The notes under the pieces: generated by a model
Seen by the model: only the letters and a program-made list of their open reading frames with translations
Database searches by the model: none
Told to the model about the DNA's origin: nothing
NCBI GenBank assembly: GCA_900770635.1
Contig: CAAGLB010000140.1
Span: 1-64,000 of the forward strand
Direction: 5' to 3'
Origin: an uncultured Alistipes sp.
GTDB lineage: Bacteria > Bacteroidota > Bacteroidia > Bacteroidales > Rikenellaceae
Length of the DNA: 64,000 nucleotides
Position numbers and translations under genes: made by a program
Part shown: positions 34,861 through 43,944 of the stretch, piece by piece
Numbering within the stretch: position 1 is the first letter of the stretch
Layout of the letters: each line of letters opens with the position of its first letter

Positions 34861-35709
34861 CTATCTAAACTCTATTTTTGAGGCGAGCTCGTAGCCCTCA
34901 TCGTAGAGCGCTAAAAGTTTATTTGAGTCACGTTCCATGCGTCCCACGACAATAGGTCGCTCGGGGCGTATTACTATTATACGTCCCTCCACTTCGAGCC
35001 TTTCGATGAGTTCCATATCGCTGTTATATCGTAGATTACGTGTGCGAATAGCCTCTCGTAGCGCAGGATATTTGCGGTATGCCCAGAATGGCACTCGCTG
35101 CTTTTCGCTTTTGCGGTAGCCCTTGTTGCGTGTGAGTACAACTACAAGGTTGTCGTAGCCAAGTTCCATGGTATGGCGTACGGGAATAGAGTCGCTGATG
35201 CCACCATCGAGCATTGCTACGCCGTCGACATAGCTTATTGGCATGACAAAGGGTAGGCTGCTCGATGCCTTTACGATGTCGATAATACGCTTGGGATCAT
35301 GCTTATCGCTTAGGTAGCATGCTTTGCCCGTGCGGCAGTCGGTAGTAACCATCTCGTAGTGAGCGCTGTTAGCCTCGTAAGCCTCATAATCATAAGGTAT
35401 TATGCGCTCGGGGAACTCGTGAAACAGCAGGTCGAAGTCCATGATATTTCCCTTGGTCAGAAGGTGGCGAAAGCCTATGTAGCGGTGCTTCTCCAAGAGG
35501 TCGATGTTGCTATATTTAGCACGTCCTCGCTGCCCCGACATGTAGGACAGTCCGTTGCATGCTCCAGCACTCACGCCTATGGCATACGGAAACTTAATGC
35601 CACGCTCCATGAGCGAGTCGAGCACGCCACAGGTGAACACGCCACGCATGCCACCGCCCTCGAGCACAAGGCCCGAGCGAGGAGTGATATTGTGAGTAAT
35701 GGTTGCCAT
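34861..35709 (-). CDS. Patatin-like phospholipase
   Basis: The 282-residue protein has the patatin Ser-Asp dyad: oxyanion motif EGGGMRGVF (about 17-25), nucleophile motif GVSAG (Ser47) and the DGG motif (MLDGGISDS, about 167-175). It resembles the cytoplasmic YjjU/RssA group, as no signal peptide is visible, and would cleave acyl esters of phospholipids or related lipids. A -7 box (35735-35742) lies 26 nt upstream. Confidence 0.92.
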   Translation of the reverse strand: MATITHNITPRSGLVLEGGGMRGVFTCGVLDSLMERGIKFPYAIGVSAGACNGLSYMSGQRGRAKYSNIDLLEKHRYIGFRHLLTKGNIMDFDLLFHEFPERIIPYDYEAYEANSAHYEMVTTDCRTGKACYLSDKHDPKRIIDIVKASSSLPFVMPISYVDGVAMLDGGISDSIPVRHTMELGYDNLVVVLTRNKGYRKSEKQRVPFWAYRKYPALREAIRTRNLRYNSDMELIERLEVEGRIIVIRPERPIVVGRMERDSNKLLALYDEGYELASKIEFR

Positions 35710-35734
35710 AGCTATTGAGTGTCAAAATTTCTCT

Positions 35735-35742
35735 CAAAGATA
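35735..35742 (-). promoter_or_regulatory. -7 box for patatin gene
   Basis: TATCTTTG on the - strand, 26 nt before the patatin ATG. Confidence 0.5.
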
Positions 35743-35858
35743 CACTTTTTACGCCAAAAAGCCATGCTTACTCCTCTAAAAGGAGTAGTTCTTAATGTAA
35801 TAATGCACTTTTTTCCATTATGGCAGTGCTAAGTGCGCCTACTTTTCAATTTTTGTAT

Positions 35859-35866
35859 TACCTTTG
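35859..35866 (+). promoter_or_regulatory. -7 box for porin / Gate-protein pair
   Basis: TACCTTTG, about 65 nt before the porin ATG at 35931. It excludes the upstream in-frame start at 35820. Confidence 0.6.
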
Positions 35867-35930
35867 TGCGTTATATTGCTTACAAAATTTATTAACCATA
35901 AACTTGGGGCTTGGGCCTCTAAACAAAAAA

Positions 35931-37016
35931 ATGAGAATGACTACTAATTCACTACGTATCGCTTTGCGTCGTGTTGCGCTTGTGGCTGTCGCTATGCTCA
36001 GCATAGGTGCAGCATCAGCTCAGTCGGGCTATGAGAAGAACAACGATATCTTCCGTATTGGTGTTGAGGCACGCTACGACTACCTTAATCAGGCTCTTGC
36101 TGGCGAGCAGAATGATGCTGCTTCGGGCTTCAAGATGCGCTATCTTAACTTCCGCATGGATGGCCAGATTACCCCTAAGTTTTCATACTCGTGGCGTCAG
36201 CGCTTGAGCAAGATGTACACAGCTCAGGATTTTGCTGACAATGTAGACTGGTTTAACCTCACCTACCGCCCTACGCAGAACTGGGCTATCTCGGCAGGTA
36301 AGCAGGTGGTGATGATTGGTGGCTGGGAGTACGACCGTGCGCCTATCGACATCTACTTCTGCTCGGAGTATTGGAACAACGTTAGCTGCTTCCAGATTGG
36401 TGCATCGGTGGCTTATACCACAAACGAGGGTAACGACACCCTCACATTCCAGGTGTGCCAGAGCCCTTACGACTCGGGCAATACCGATTACTACGCCTAC
36501 AACCTCTTCTGGGCAGGCTCACACGGCTTCTACACAGCACTTCACTCGCTAAACTTCTCGCAGTATGCCCCAGGCAAGTACGAGGCATACGTGGTGTTGG
36601 GCAATCAGTTTAAGTTTGGCGATGCCACAATCCAGCTCGACTTGATGAATCGTGGCACATCGGCACGTGAGCTTTTGTTCGACAACTTCTCAGTAATCGG
36701 CGAGGTTGACTACCTTATCGCTGACCGTGTAAATGTTTTTGCTAAGGTCACTTACGACCATGTTGGCAGCCGCTCAAATAATCAGATGTACCTCACTCAT
36801 GGCACCGACCTCACTCGCATTGGTGGTGGTGTTGAGTACTACCCATTGGGTGCTAAGGGCAATCGTGACGTGCGCCTTCATGCTGCCTATGCCTACAACA
36901 TCGGCACTAACACAAACCCTGCGGGAACAGCTCTTCCAAAGGGCTCGTTCTTCACATTCGGTCTTACATGGAAGATTGACGTGATGGAGGGTTTGTCAAA
37001 GATTGTTAAGAAGTAA
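35931..37016 (+). CDS. Outer-membrane porin (OprO/OprP-like)
   Basis: The 361-residue protein has a signal peptide (1-31, ending GAASAQ) and a sequence of alternating beta strands with RYLNFRMDGQITPKFSYSWRQRL (about 72-94) and NWAISAGKQVVMIGGWEYDR (about 122-141), as in phosphate-selective-type porins of Bacteroidota. It is a predicted outer-membrane channel; substrate choice is unknown. The ATG at 35931 is chosen because the upstream frame overlaps the promoter box and lacks a signal peptide. The inner-membrane Gate protein gene follows after 35 nt, suggesting that the two act in one uptake path. Confidence 0.8.
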   Translation: MRMTTNSLRIALRRVALVAVAMLSIGAASAQSGYEKNNDIFRIGVEARYDYLNQALAGEQNDAASGFKMRYLNFRMDGQITPKFSYSWRQRLSKMYTAQDFADNVDWFNLTYRPTQNWAISAGKQVVMIGGWEYDRAPIDIYFCSEYWNNVSCFQIGASVAYTTNEGNDTLTFQVCQSPYDSGNTDYYAYNLFWAGSHGFYTALHSLNFSQYAPGKYEAYVVLGNQFKFGDATIQLDLMNRGTSARELLFDNFSVIGEVDYLIADRVNVFAKVTYDHVGSRSNNQMYLTHGTDLTRIGGGVEYYPLGAKGNRDVRLHAAYAYNIGTNTNPAGTALPKGSFFTFGLTWKIDVMEGLSKIVKK

Positions 37017-37051
37017 TCGCTGTTTGTTAACTATCTAAAACTTAATAAAAT

Positions 37052-38653
37052 ATGGAGAACAAAGACAAAGGCTTCAAAAAATACTTTGCTGGTATTTTCT
37101 GCCTCGTTATCGTTGTAGCTATCTTTGGTGGTATCGGCTCGGTTATGGGCTTGCCAAACATGCTTAACACAATCATGAAAACGGCGCACGACTTGTTGCT
37201 CAACACCGTATTCTACCTTATGGCCATCTGCGTTATCACAGGTGCTTTGGGTGCTATCTTTGTTGAGTTTGGCGTTGTTAACCTCCTCGAGCGCATCTTG
37301 CGCCCTATGATGAAGCCACTCTTCAACCTTCCAGGTGTTGCTTCGTTGGGTGCTGTGATGACATTCCTTTCGGACAATCCAGCAATCATCTCGTTGGCTA
37401 AGGACAAGCGCTTCAGCTCTTACTTCAAGAAGTTCCAGCTTATCTCGCTTACCAACTTCGGTACAGCCTTCGGTATGGGCTTGTTGGTTATCGTGTTCAT
37501 GATTTCGCAGGGCTACTTTGTTGAGCCATTCATCGGCTTGCTCGGTGCTTTCTTTGGCTGTATCTGCTCAACACGCCTCATGCAGCGCTTTGTGTGCAAG
37601 GCACACCCTGAGTTTAAGGATGAGTTTGCCGCAGTTCTCGACGAGAATGACCTCAAGGCTGACGATGAGGTTAAGGAGACATCTATGTTTACCCGTATCC
37701 TCAACTCGTTGCTCGATGGTGGTAAGACAGGTGTTGACGTAGGTTTGTCAATTATCCCTGGCGTGCTTATCATCTCTACTTTCGTTATGATCCTTACATT
37801 TGGTGCTGGTAGCAATGGCACTTACGATGGCGCTGCTTACGAGGGTATAGAGTTCTTGCCTTTGGTATTCGGCAAGATTAACTTCATTTTTGAGTGGTTG
37901 TTCGGCTTCGAGCACCCAGCACTCATGGCATTCCCTATCACATCGTTGGGCGCTGTAGGTGCTGCGTTGAGCCTTGTGCCTGAGTTCGCTGCTCAGCATA
38001 TTATTAATGGTAACGCCATTGCAGTATTTACTGCTATCGGTATGTGCTGGAGCGGTTACCTCTCTACACACACTGCTATGCTCGATGCTCTTGGCTACCG
38101 TAAGCTCACATCTAAGGCTATCCTTGCTCACACCGTAGGTGGCTTGGTAGCAGGTGTTTCTGCACACTGGTTGTTCGTACTCTATACACTCGCTTTTGGC
38201 GCTCCAACAACATTCGAGGGTGGCGCTGACCGCTACACTACAGCTCCTGTGGTTATCGAGTTTGTTAGTGAGAACCAGGTTAAGGTTGGCGACCGAGTAT
38301 TTACCGACGAGGCTGGTGACACTCCAGAGGAGGAGGGCTCATTGGCACGTGTTATCGAGGGTATGTTGCTCACAAACCACGAGGCTATCGAGGTTGTTGA
38401 TGGCGAGAAGATCGATGCTGCAAGCTTCATTGCTGCCGAGAAGTTGCCAAATGCTACACGTGAGAGCCTTATGATTGAGGTTCAGGCGGGCTTCGATATG
38501 TATCGTGAGAAGATTGCTCAGAAGATGTTTGAGCGTTCGGTTGCTGAGCTTTCGGCTGAGGAGGTGGCTAAGCTCGACGAGGCTATCCCTTTCAAGTTCG
38601 ATAAGGTTGAGGCAGAGCCAACAGTTGAGACTGAGCCAGCTGCTGAGAACTAA
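37052..38653 (+). CDS. Nucleoside-recognition (Gate) domain membrane protein
   Basis: The 533-residue protein has about ten TM helices within residues 12-400 and two Gate-type repeats, with FLSDNPAIISLAKDKRF (about 109-125) and GMCWSGYLSTHTAMLDALG. It resembles the CD0519/CD1768 family of Gate proteins, related to concentrative nucleoside transporters and to SpoIIIAF-like spore maturation proteins. The C-terminal 130 residues are soluble, acidic and of unknown role, and include a GDRVFTDE beta segment and a Glu/Ala/Pro tail. Transport of a nucleoside-like or amino-acid-like solute is a guess. It shares the porin promoter and is closed by the terminator at 38676. Confidence 0.75.
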   Translation: MENKDKGFKKYFAGIFCLVIVVAIFGGIGSVMGLPNMLNTIMKTAHDLLLNTVFYLMAICVITGALGAIFVEFGVVNLLERILRPMMKPLFNLPGVASLGAVMTFLSDNPAIISLAKDKRFSSYFKKFQLISLTNFGTAFGMGLLVIVFMISQGYFVEPFIGLLGAFFGCICSTRLMQRFVCKAHPEFKDEFAAVLDENDLKADDEVKETSMFTRILNSLLDGGKTGVDVGLSIIPGVLIISTFVMILTFGAGSNGTYDGAAYEGIEFLPLVFGKINFIFEWLFGFEHPALMAFPITSLGAVGAALSLVPEFAAQHIINGNAIAVFTAIGMCWSGYLSTHTAMLDALGYRKLTSKAILAHTVGGLVAGVSAHWLFVLYTLAFGAPTTFEGGADRYTTAPVVIEFVSENQVKVGDRVFTDEAGDTPEEEGSLARVIEGMLLTNHEAIEVVDGEKIDAASFIAAEKLPNATRESLMIEVQAGFDMYREKIAQKMFERSVAELSAEEVAKLDEAIPFKFDKVEAEPTVETEPAAEN

Positions 38654-38675
38654 TACATATATTATATATAGTGTT

Positions 38676-38707
38676 GTTGGGGTGTTCTACGTGTAGAGCA
38701 CCCCAAC
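38676..38707 (+). terminator. Terminator after Gate-protein gene
   Basis: A 15-bp stem (38676-38690 with 38693-38707, one G-T pair) closed by a tight loop lies 22 nt after the stop codon. Confidence 0.8.
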
Positions 38708-38730
38708 TTTATGTCGTTACCCATATAACA

Positions 38731-38760
38731 AAGCAGCCTCTCGATGACGAGAGGCTGCTT
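38731..38760 (-). terminator. Hairpin 3' of tRNA(CAU)
   Basis: A perfect 13-bp stem (38731-38743 with 38748-38760) and 4-nt loop lies directly beyond the tRNA CCA end on the - strand. The T-run after it is weak, so it may act in 3' processing or as a terminator. Confidence 0.65.
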
Positions 38761-38767
38761 CAAATAG

Positions 38768-38844
<77 letters not shown>

Positions 38845-38866
38845 AACGAATTATCGTTCGTGGGTG

Positions 38867-38874
38867 CAAAGATA
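38867..38874 (-). promoter_or_regulatory. -7 box for tRNA(CAU)
   Basis: TATCTTTG on the - strand, 22 nt before the tRNA 5' end. Confidence 0.55.
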
Positions 38875-38946
38875 ATAATCTTTTTTAGAATTTGGCATTC
38901 TTCTACAAAATTTTTTACTCTTTGACTTTTTTTGCAACCAATTATC

Positions 38947-39912
38947 CTATCGTCCGATGTCCGATAGAGTGAAGCTGCCATTCATTGCTTGAACCTCAAT
39001 CTTGCCACAAAGGATGCCGAAGAAGAACTTGCGGATGTTGTCGAGCGTGAGCAATGCGAGGTTTCCCTTGCTGTCAGCACCTAAGTCGTAGGTATTGAGC
39101 AGCTGTGTGCCGAGGCTCGCTGCTGTGAGCAAGAAGTGGTTTTGGAATTTATCGGTGTCGATGAGGTCTGCTGCGAGCACCTTGCCCACGACAGTATAGC
39201 TGCGCAACGTCTTGAGCGTTGTCTCGTCCACAAGCTTACTCTTCACCTCGTCGGCATTGATGTCTATTTCGATACGTCCCGAGTTCTCGGCCTCGGGCAT
39301 GCCACGATATAGCGAGCCGAGGTCGGCGAGGCTTAGGTTGTAGAGCTTAGCATCGGCCGAGGCGCTAATCTTCTCTATCGAGAAGGCGCTGGGCAAGAGT
39401 AGCTGGTTGATGCCCGAAATGCGGATAACAGGGGTGTTGAACGTGCCCACGATGCAGTTGGTCAGCTCAACCTCCTGGGTGGCAAACACGCCGCCGATAA
39501 CCACGCAGTTGTCGAGCTGAATCTCGTCGGCATATATGCTGCCTGCCACAAAGGCGTTGTGTAGCGACACGCTCTTGGCGTTAAGGTCCGAGGCGAAGCT
39601 GAGTTCGCACTTCGAGGCACGTGACACTATGGAGTTGGCCGAGCCTACGCTCTTCTTAAAGAGCACCTTACCCTCGACATCGGAGCTTACGTACAACTCG
39701 TGTTGGGCAAAAGCTGCTCCCTCAACTTCGAGCTCTCCTTTGCGCACCTCTATGCGGTGGCCAAAGATAGGGCCTTGGACAATGTTGTTGCCCTGAAATA
39801 TGATGTTGCGGTTTAGCTCGGCAATCTGCTCGGGGAGTATCGAGCCACGCACAAGGTTGTCCTGAAGTTGTATATCTGTTTCGTTAAAACGAATCTCTTT
39901 GAGCTCTTTCAT
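38947..39912 (-). CDS. Bactofilin-like beta-repeat protein of SPFH cluster
   Basis: The family is not recognised with certainty. The 321-residue protein is soluble, without signal peptide or TM helix. From about 20 to 170 it has the short alternating-strand periodicity of polymer-forming cytoskeletal (bactofilin-like) right-handed beta-helices, for example GNNIVQGPIFGHRIEVRKG and IYADEIQLDNCVVIGGVFA, with many Val/Ile/Asn/Gly in 10-20-residue rungs. The C-terminal half is mixed alpha/beta. It is the last gene of the six-gene cluster, 2 nt after the previous one, and may polymerise or cap a membrane scaffold (inference). Confidence 0.65.
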   Translation of the reverse strand: MKELKEIRFNETDIQLQDNLVRGSILPEQIAELNRNIIFQGNNIVQGPIFGHRIEVRKGELEVEGAAFAQHELYVSSDVEGKVLFKKSVGSANSIVSRASKCELSFASDLNAKSVSLHNAFVAGSIYADEIQLDNCVVIGGVFATQEVELTNCIVGTFNTPVIRISGINQLLLPSAFSIEKISASADAKLYNLSLADLGSLYRGMPEAENSGRIEIDINADEVKSKLVDETTLKTLRSYTVVGKVLAADLIDTDKFQNHFLLTAASLGTQLLNTYDLGADSKGNLALLTLDNIRKFFFGILCGKIEVQAMNGSFTLSDIGR

Positions 39913-39914
39913 CT

Positions 39915-40925
39915 CTACTCGTTGTTAATGTCGTTGTTGAATAGTTGTGTTACATAGTCACGCACACGTCGCTCGTGGTCGTCGGCATCGGCATAGTGGG
40001 AGCTTACCATCTGGTTGAACCTGTTGCATAGCTGCTTGGCATCATCCTCGCTCTTCACAAAATCTATGTTTCGCATCTGGCCCACCAAGCTCTCTTTGTC
40101 GAGTTGCAGATGCTCGGTGACGTATGCCTGGCGGTCGAATGATTTGTCATCTTTGGTTTCGACGTAACATGCTGGAACATAGTATTGAGCCGAGGTGTTG
40201 TCATCCACCAAGCTCTGGTTGATGATGTTCTCGCTCTTGTGCTGTTGCACAAGGAAGACGTTAGCACGCTCCAGCGCCTCCATAGCACGACGCTTGGTGT
40301 ATGATGCGGCGATGCGTGCCTCGGCGCTGCTGCTTTCGCCACCTGCCACAGCAGCTGTTGTTGCCAGGTCGTTGCCTGTGGCACGCTCTGCGGTAGTGTC
40401 TGCCATGCGCTTGAAGATGAATGCTGGGCGGTCAATCTCGAAGATGCGGTTTTCGCACTCCTTGTCCAGCTCCTCAAATATCTTCATGTAGCGTGATGTG
40501 ATGCGTGTGTAGTCGTTCTGCATCTGTCGCTGCTTGTCGGCACATCGCTTTGCCAGCTCGTTGAGGCGTAGCAGTGTAGCATCTATGCCCACACGTAGCT
40601 CGGCCATCTGTTGGCTTATCTCCGAGCTCACGGTGCTGAAGAAGCCCTTGATGATTGTCGATCCAATCTTCTCGGCATTGGCATTGATGGCTGCCACTTG
40701 TGCGGCGCTCATCGCTGTAACCGAGGTGTTAAGGCCTGTGATCGTGCGTTTGCAGTCGTCCACGCTAACGTCGAAGGGTGCGGTATCGACATATACGTCT
40801 ACGTCGACATTCTCGGCTGCTGTGCCGCTATACGACATCGAGCCTCCACTTTGCGACGCTGGATACGATATCGAACCAGAGTAGCGGACATATATGGTTC
40901 GTGAAAATCTACGATGATATCCCAT
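39915..40925 (-). CDS. Helical protein of SPFH cluster, paralogue 2
   Basis: No known family. The 336-residue protein has a Tyr/Ser/Gly-rich strand-like N-terminus (1-50), then a mainly helical body. At about 140-170 it carries NDYTRITSRYMKIF and, 10 residues later, NRIFEIDRP, which match RDYSMICSRYIKLF and QRIFELDKP of the gene just upstream. An earlier region also agrees (ISQQMAELR against ISQKVARLR). The two are clear paralogues. No signal peptide or TM helix is seen, so it is probably cytoplasmic, perhaps at the membrane through the TM partners encoded upstream. Five nt separate the pair. Confidence 0.75.
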   Translation of the reverse strand: MGYHRRFSRTIYVRYSGSISYPASQSGGSMSYSGTAAENVDVDVYVDTAPFDVSVDDCKRTITGLNTSVTAMSAAQVAAINANAEKIGSTIIKGFFSTVSSEISQQMAELRVGIDATLLRLNELAKRCADKQRQMQNDYTRITSRYMKIFEELDKECENRIFEIDRPAFIFKRMADTTAERATGNDLATTAAVAGGESSSAEARIAASYTKRRAMEALERANVFLVQQHKSENIINQSLVDDNTSAQYYVPACYVETKDDKSFDRQAYVTEHLQLDKESLVGQMRNIDFVKSEDDAKQLCNRFNQMVSSHYADADDHERRVRDYVTQLFNNDINNE

Positions 40926-40930
40926 GTCTA

Positions 40931-41848
40931 CTACTTGTTAAGTGTTTCGAAACTGTTGCTAAGAAACATCTTTTCGGCCAACATCTTCACACGTTCCGAG
41001 GCCTCGGATTTGCTGTTTAGGCGGTTAAACTCGCTGCGAAGCTCCTCGTCGATGGCCTCGCACGAGTGCCAGCTAAGGTCGCTGCTCGACACAGCATTGC
41101 GTATGATGTCACGACTGCGCTGCTCGAGCGCTGTGTCGCAAATGGCGATGTCTGTTCTGCGGTTGTCGTGCTCATCGTAGTTCGACTCGCTGATGATAAC
41201 AGGAATCATCATCTTACGCTCATCCTCCTGCATGCTCTGAGGTATGGTCATGCTCTCTGTCAGCGCCTCTTGCTCTTTGACGCCACTCAAAAAGTGGTTC
41301 ATGATGCTGAGTGCCTGCATGCTGCGATACTTCATGTTGGAGGCCACGATGCGCTGGCTCATGGCCACCGACTCGAGTTGTGCGGTGGGCACTGTTGCCG
41401 AGAGCTGCTTGGTGCGATTCGACAGTGTGCTCACATCACGCATGGCAAGGTTCATAGTAGGCTTGTCAAGCTCGAAGATGCGCTGCTGGAGGTTCTTGTT
41501 GATTGTGCCAAAAAGCTTGATGTAGCGTGAACATATCATGCTGTAGTCACGCTCCATGCGGCTGCGTATTGCCAGCAGCTGCTTCTGCTGCTGGTTGAGG
41601 TTCATGATGTGTGAGTCCACCTCGCTACGTAGGCGTGCCACCTTTTGCGATATTTGCGACTGAATCAGTGTGTAGAATCCACGATTGACATTCTCGCATA
41701 CCTGCTCGGCTGCTTGCTGCTCGGCACTAATCACCGCCGCCTGCATGGCTATCACCGCCGTGCGTGTCTGGTCGACCTTGTGCGACACCGTATTGAGGCT
41801 TTGCGCCATTGGCTGGGTGTCGATGTTACAATCTATAATCGTAGACAT
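40931..41848 (-). CDS. Helical protein of SPFH cluster, paralogue 1
   Basis: No known family. The 305-residue protein is nearly all helical, without signal peptide or TM segment. The body at about 15-170 contains ISQKVARLRSEVDSH, then RDYSMICSRYIKLF and QRIFELDKP, the motif it shares with the next gene. The region after 180 diverges from its paralogue and is acidic. Long helices with heptad-like patterns suggest a coiled-coil or bundle partner of the 688-residue TM protein encoded 11 nt upstream. It lacks the Ser/Tyr-rich N-terminal extension of paralogue 2. Confidence 0.75.
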   Translation of the reverse strand: MSTIIDCNIDTQPMAQSLNTVSHKVDQTRTAVIAMQAAVISAEQQAAEQVCENVNRGFYTLIQSQISQKVARLRSEVDSHIMNLNQQQKQLLAIRSRMERDYSMICSRYIKLFGTINKNLQQRIFELDKPTMNLAMRDVSTLSNRTKQLSATVPTAQLESVAMSQRIVASNMKYRSMQALSIMNHFLSGVKEQEALTESMTIPQSMQEDERKMMIPVIISESNYDEHDNRRTDIAICDTALEQRSRDIIRNAVSSSDLSWHSCEAIDEELRSEFNRLNSKSEASERVKMLAEKMFLSNSFETLNK

Positions 41849-41859
41849 AGCTCTGCGGT

Positions 41860-43926
41860 TTAGTTGTTGTTACTCTCGATGATGGCATCTATGGCTGCCT
41901 CACGGTCGAACTCCTCGGCATTGTAGGCGAGGTTGAGCGACTCCATGAGCCCCATAATCTCGTCGTTGGTCATATCCTCAAAATCGTCAGCCGATACTGA
42001 CTCCTTTGCCTCATCTGTGCTAACAACTTCGTTTTCAGAGTACTCCTCATTTTGAGAAGGTGCATCCTCGCTATTTGTTGTTGTTGGCTCTTCGTGGCGG
42101 TTAAGCTCGTCGAGGGCATTCTGTGCTACCGCAGGGAGGTTGATGGCGATATGTTCGTAGGTTATATCCTCAACATTAGGTTCGGGGGGAAGTATCGATG
42201 TCTTAGCAAAAAGTGGGTTGACCGATGCCAACACCTTGCGGCGCTCCTCCAAAGAGTGAATCTCGCTACTTGCAACAGCCACCTCGTTGGAGTATCCGTC
42301 ACGTAGCTTGGCATCGTAATACTCGACATAGCCAAACCTCTCGGCCTTGTTGTCGATATCCTCCTTCAATCGCTCCATATACTCCTCGAAGTCGTTTTGT
42401 GCCTTTTGGAACTGCTGCGATTGAAGCTCAAAGGCGGTAATCGTATCTGCGGTGTTGTCTACAACATGCACCTCGGCGGTCGAGAGGTCGCCATTCGAAT
42501 CCTTCATCGAGCTCATGGTCTTTTCTAAGGATATCAGCGTGTTGTAGGCTGCCACATACTCTCTGAGGCTCTCCTGCATAAGGTTGATGATGTCGGAACT
42601 CTCGGCACGATTGGCACGATAGAAGGCGTCGGTATCCTGATGCCACTTGTTTAGGTACGACATCTTCTGGTCTTTGATGTGGTTGTAGATTTTGAGGCGC
42701 TCGAGGCGTGTCTCGGCCATGAGGTTTTGCACCACAGGGGCTACGATCTCCTCATGGATTTGGTGTACGCCAAAGGGCATGTTTGTTATGCTGCCATCCT
42801 CCGAGGTCCACATTCCTGTGAGTAGGTTGAACTTAACACGTGAGCTTGGTCGTAGCTTGAAGGGCTCGTATGACTGAACATCCTCGCTATAATCGAAATT
42901 CTCGTTCTTGATGCGCTCGATCTCCTCGTACTCGAGTTGTGGCGAATAGTGGTTGTATGGCGCTTTGAGGATGTTGATGAGCATCTTGTTCGACTCCATG
43001 ACAACCTTGTCAACAGAGGCCACTTTGAGCGCAGCTATCTTCTGCACCGAGCCTGCCATAGTTGTCATCAGCCCCTTCAACACGTCCTCAAACTGCTGTG
43101 TCTTGGTCGATAGCGAGTCCTTGAGCTTGTTGAGCTCCTGAAACTTGCTGATGCTGCTATCGTGCTGCTCGCCATTGAAGGCATTAATGACGGTAGCTCC
43201 GTCAGGTAGTTTGTTTGTTGCAAACTCCTCGAGGAAGCGTAGCTGTGAGCTGTTGTTGGCAACCAGCGGTAGCGACACAGCCGATGTTTCGAGGTCGCCC
43301 ATGCAGAACGATATGGTGCGCAACGAGCGCTCCATGCCTCCGAGGTAGTCGTGCTGGTTGATCTCCTGAATAGATGTCGAGTAGTCGTCGGTGGCTATGG
43401 TCTCTATGTCGGCCGAGCTCTCGACAATAGGAGCACTCTTGGTCTGCAGCTCGAGGCGATTGATCGTGTCTGCAAGCAGGCCGTTGTGGCGTGACACCTG
43501 AAATACTATCTCGGAGTTGGGTGTAGCTCCCGTATAGTCGACAATGAAACTCTTGTCGTCATACCTAACCTGGTTGGCCACAGGGACATAGACTACGCCC
43601 ATCTTCGTTACTTTGTAGTCACGAAATATCTCGCTATGTAGCTTCTCAAACTCTGCTATGCGTGTGTCGATGCTTGCCAGCTGTTTGTCGTATTCGTTTC
43701 TCTTGATGAAGTAGACGAAGAAGAGGATGATGGTGAGAAACCACATCCATAGCTTCGATTTGCTCTCCTCTATGTTAGCACGCTCGGTTTTGAGGTTTTC
43801 AATCTCTCGTTCTATGCGCTCCTCCTCGCGTACAATCTTCTCGGCTGCCTGCTGGTAGTAGCTAAACAGGATCTTCGCCTGATCTTGATATATGTTGTCA
43901 GACGATGCAAACACCTTGCCGTTCAT
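41860..43926 (-). CDS. Large TM coiled-coil protein of SPFH cluster
   Basis: No characterised family is recognised. The 688-residue protein opens with a charged coiled coil (about 15-58, with EEERIEREIENLKTERANIE), a single TM helix (about 59-77, WMWFLTIILFFVYF), a further coiled coil (to about 100), then a strand-rich part (about 108-150) and a long helical body (about 150-590). A Glu/Ser/Asp-rich linker leads to a small helical end domain (about 645-685, DMTNDEIMGLMESLNLAYNAEEFDREAAIDAI). No signal peptide precedes the TM helix. It is the largest component of the cluster and could anchor the helical paralogues to the membrane. Confidence 0.75.
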   Translation of the reverse strand: MNGKVFASSDNIYQDQAKILFSYYQQAAEKIVREEERIEREIENLKTERANIEESKSKLWMWFLTIILFFVYFIKRNEYDKQLASIDTRIAEFEKLHSEIFRDYKVTKMGVVYVPVANQVRYDDKSFIVDYTGATPNSEIVFQVSRHNGLLADTINRLELQTKSAPIVESSADIETIATDDYSTSIQEINQHDYLGGMERSLRTISFCMGDLETSAVSLPLVANNSSQLRFLEEFATNKLPDGATVINAFNGEQHDSSISKFQELNKLKDSLSTKTQQFEDVLKGLMTTMAGSVQKIAALKVASVDKVVMESNKMLINILKAPYNHYSPQLEYEEIERIKNENFDYSEDVQSYEPFKLRPSSRVKFNLLTGMWTSEDGSITNMPFGVHQIHEEIVAPVVQNLMAETRLERLKIYNHIKDQKMSYLNKWHQDTDAFYRANRAESSDIINLMQESLREYVAAYNTLISLEKTMSSMKDSNGDLSTAEVHVVDNTADTITAFELQSQQFQKAQNDFEEYMERLKEDIDNKAERFGYVEYYDAKLRDGYSNEVAVASSEIHSLEERRKVLASVNPLFAKTSILPPEPNVEDITYEHIAINLPAVAQNALDELNRHEEPTTTNSEDAPSQNEEYSENEVVSTDEAKESVSADDFEDMTNDEIMGLMESLNLAYNAEEFDREAAIDAIIESNNN

Positions 43927-43944
43927 TGGGTTAGTAGCTTTATG

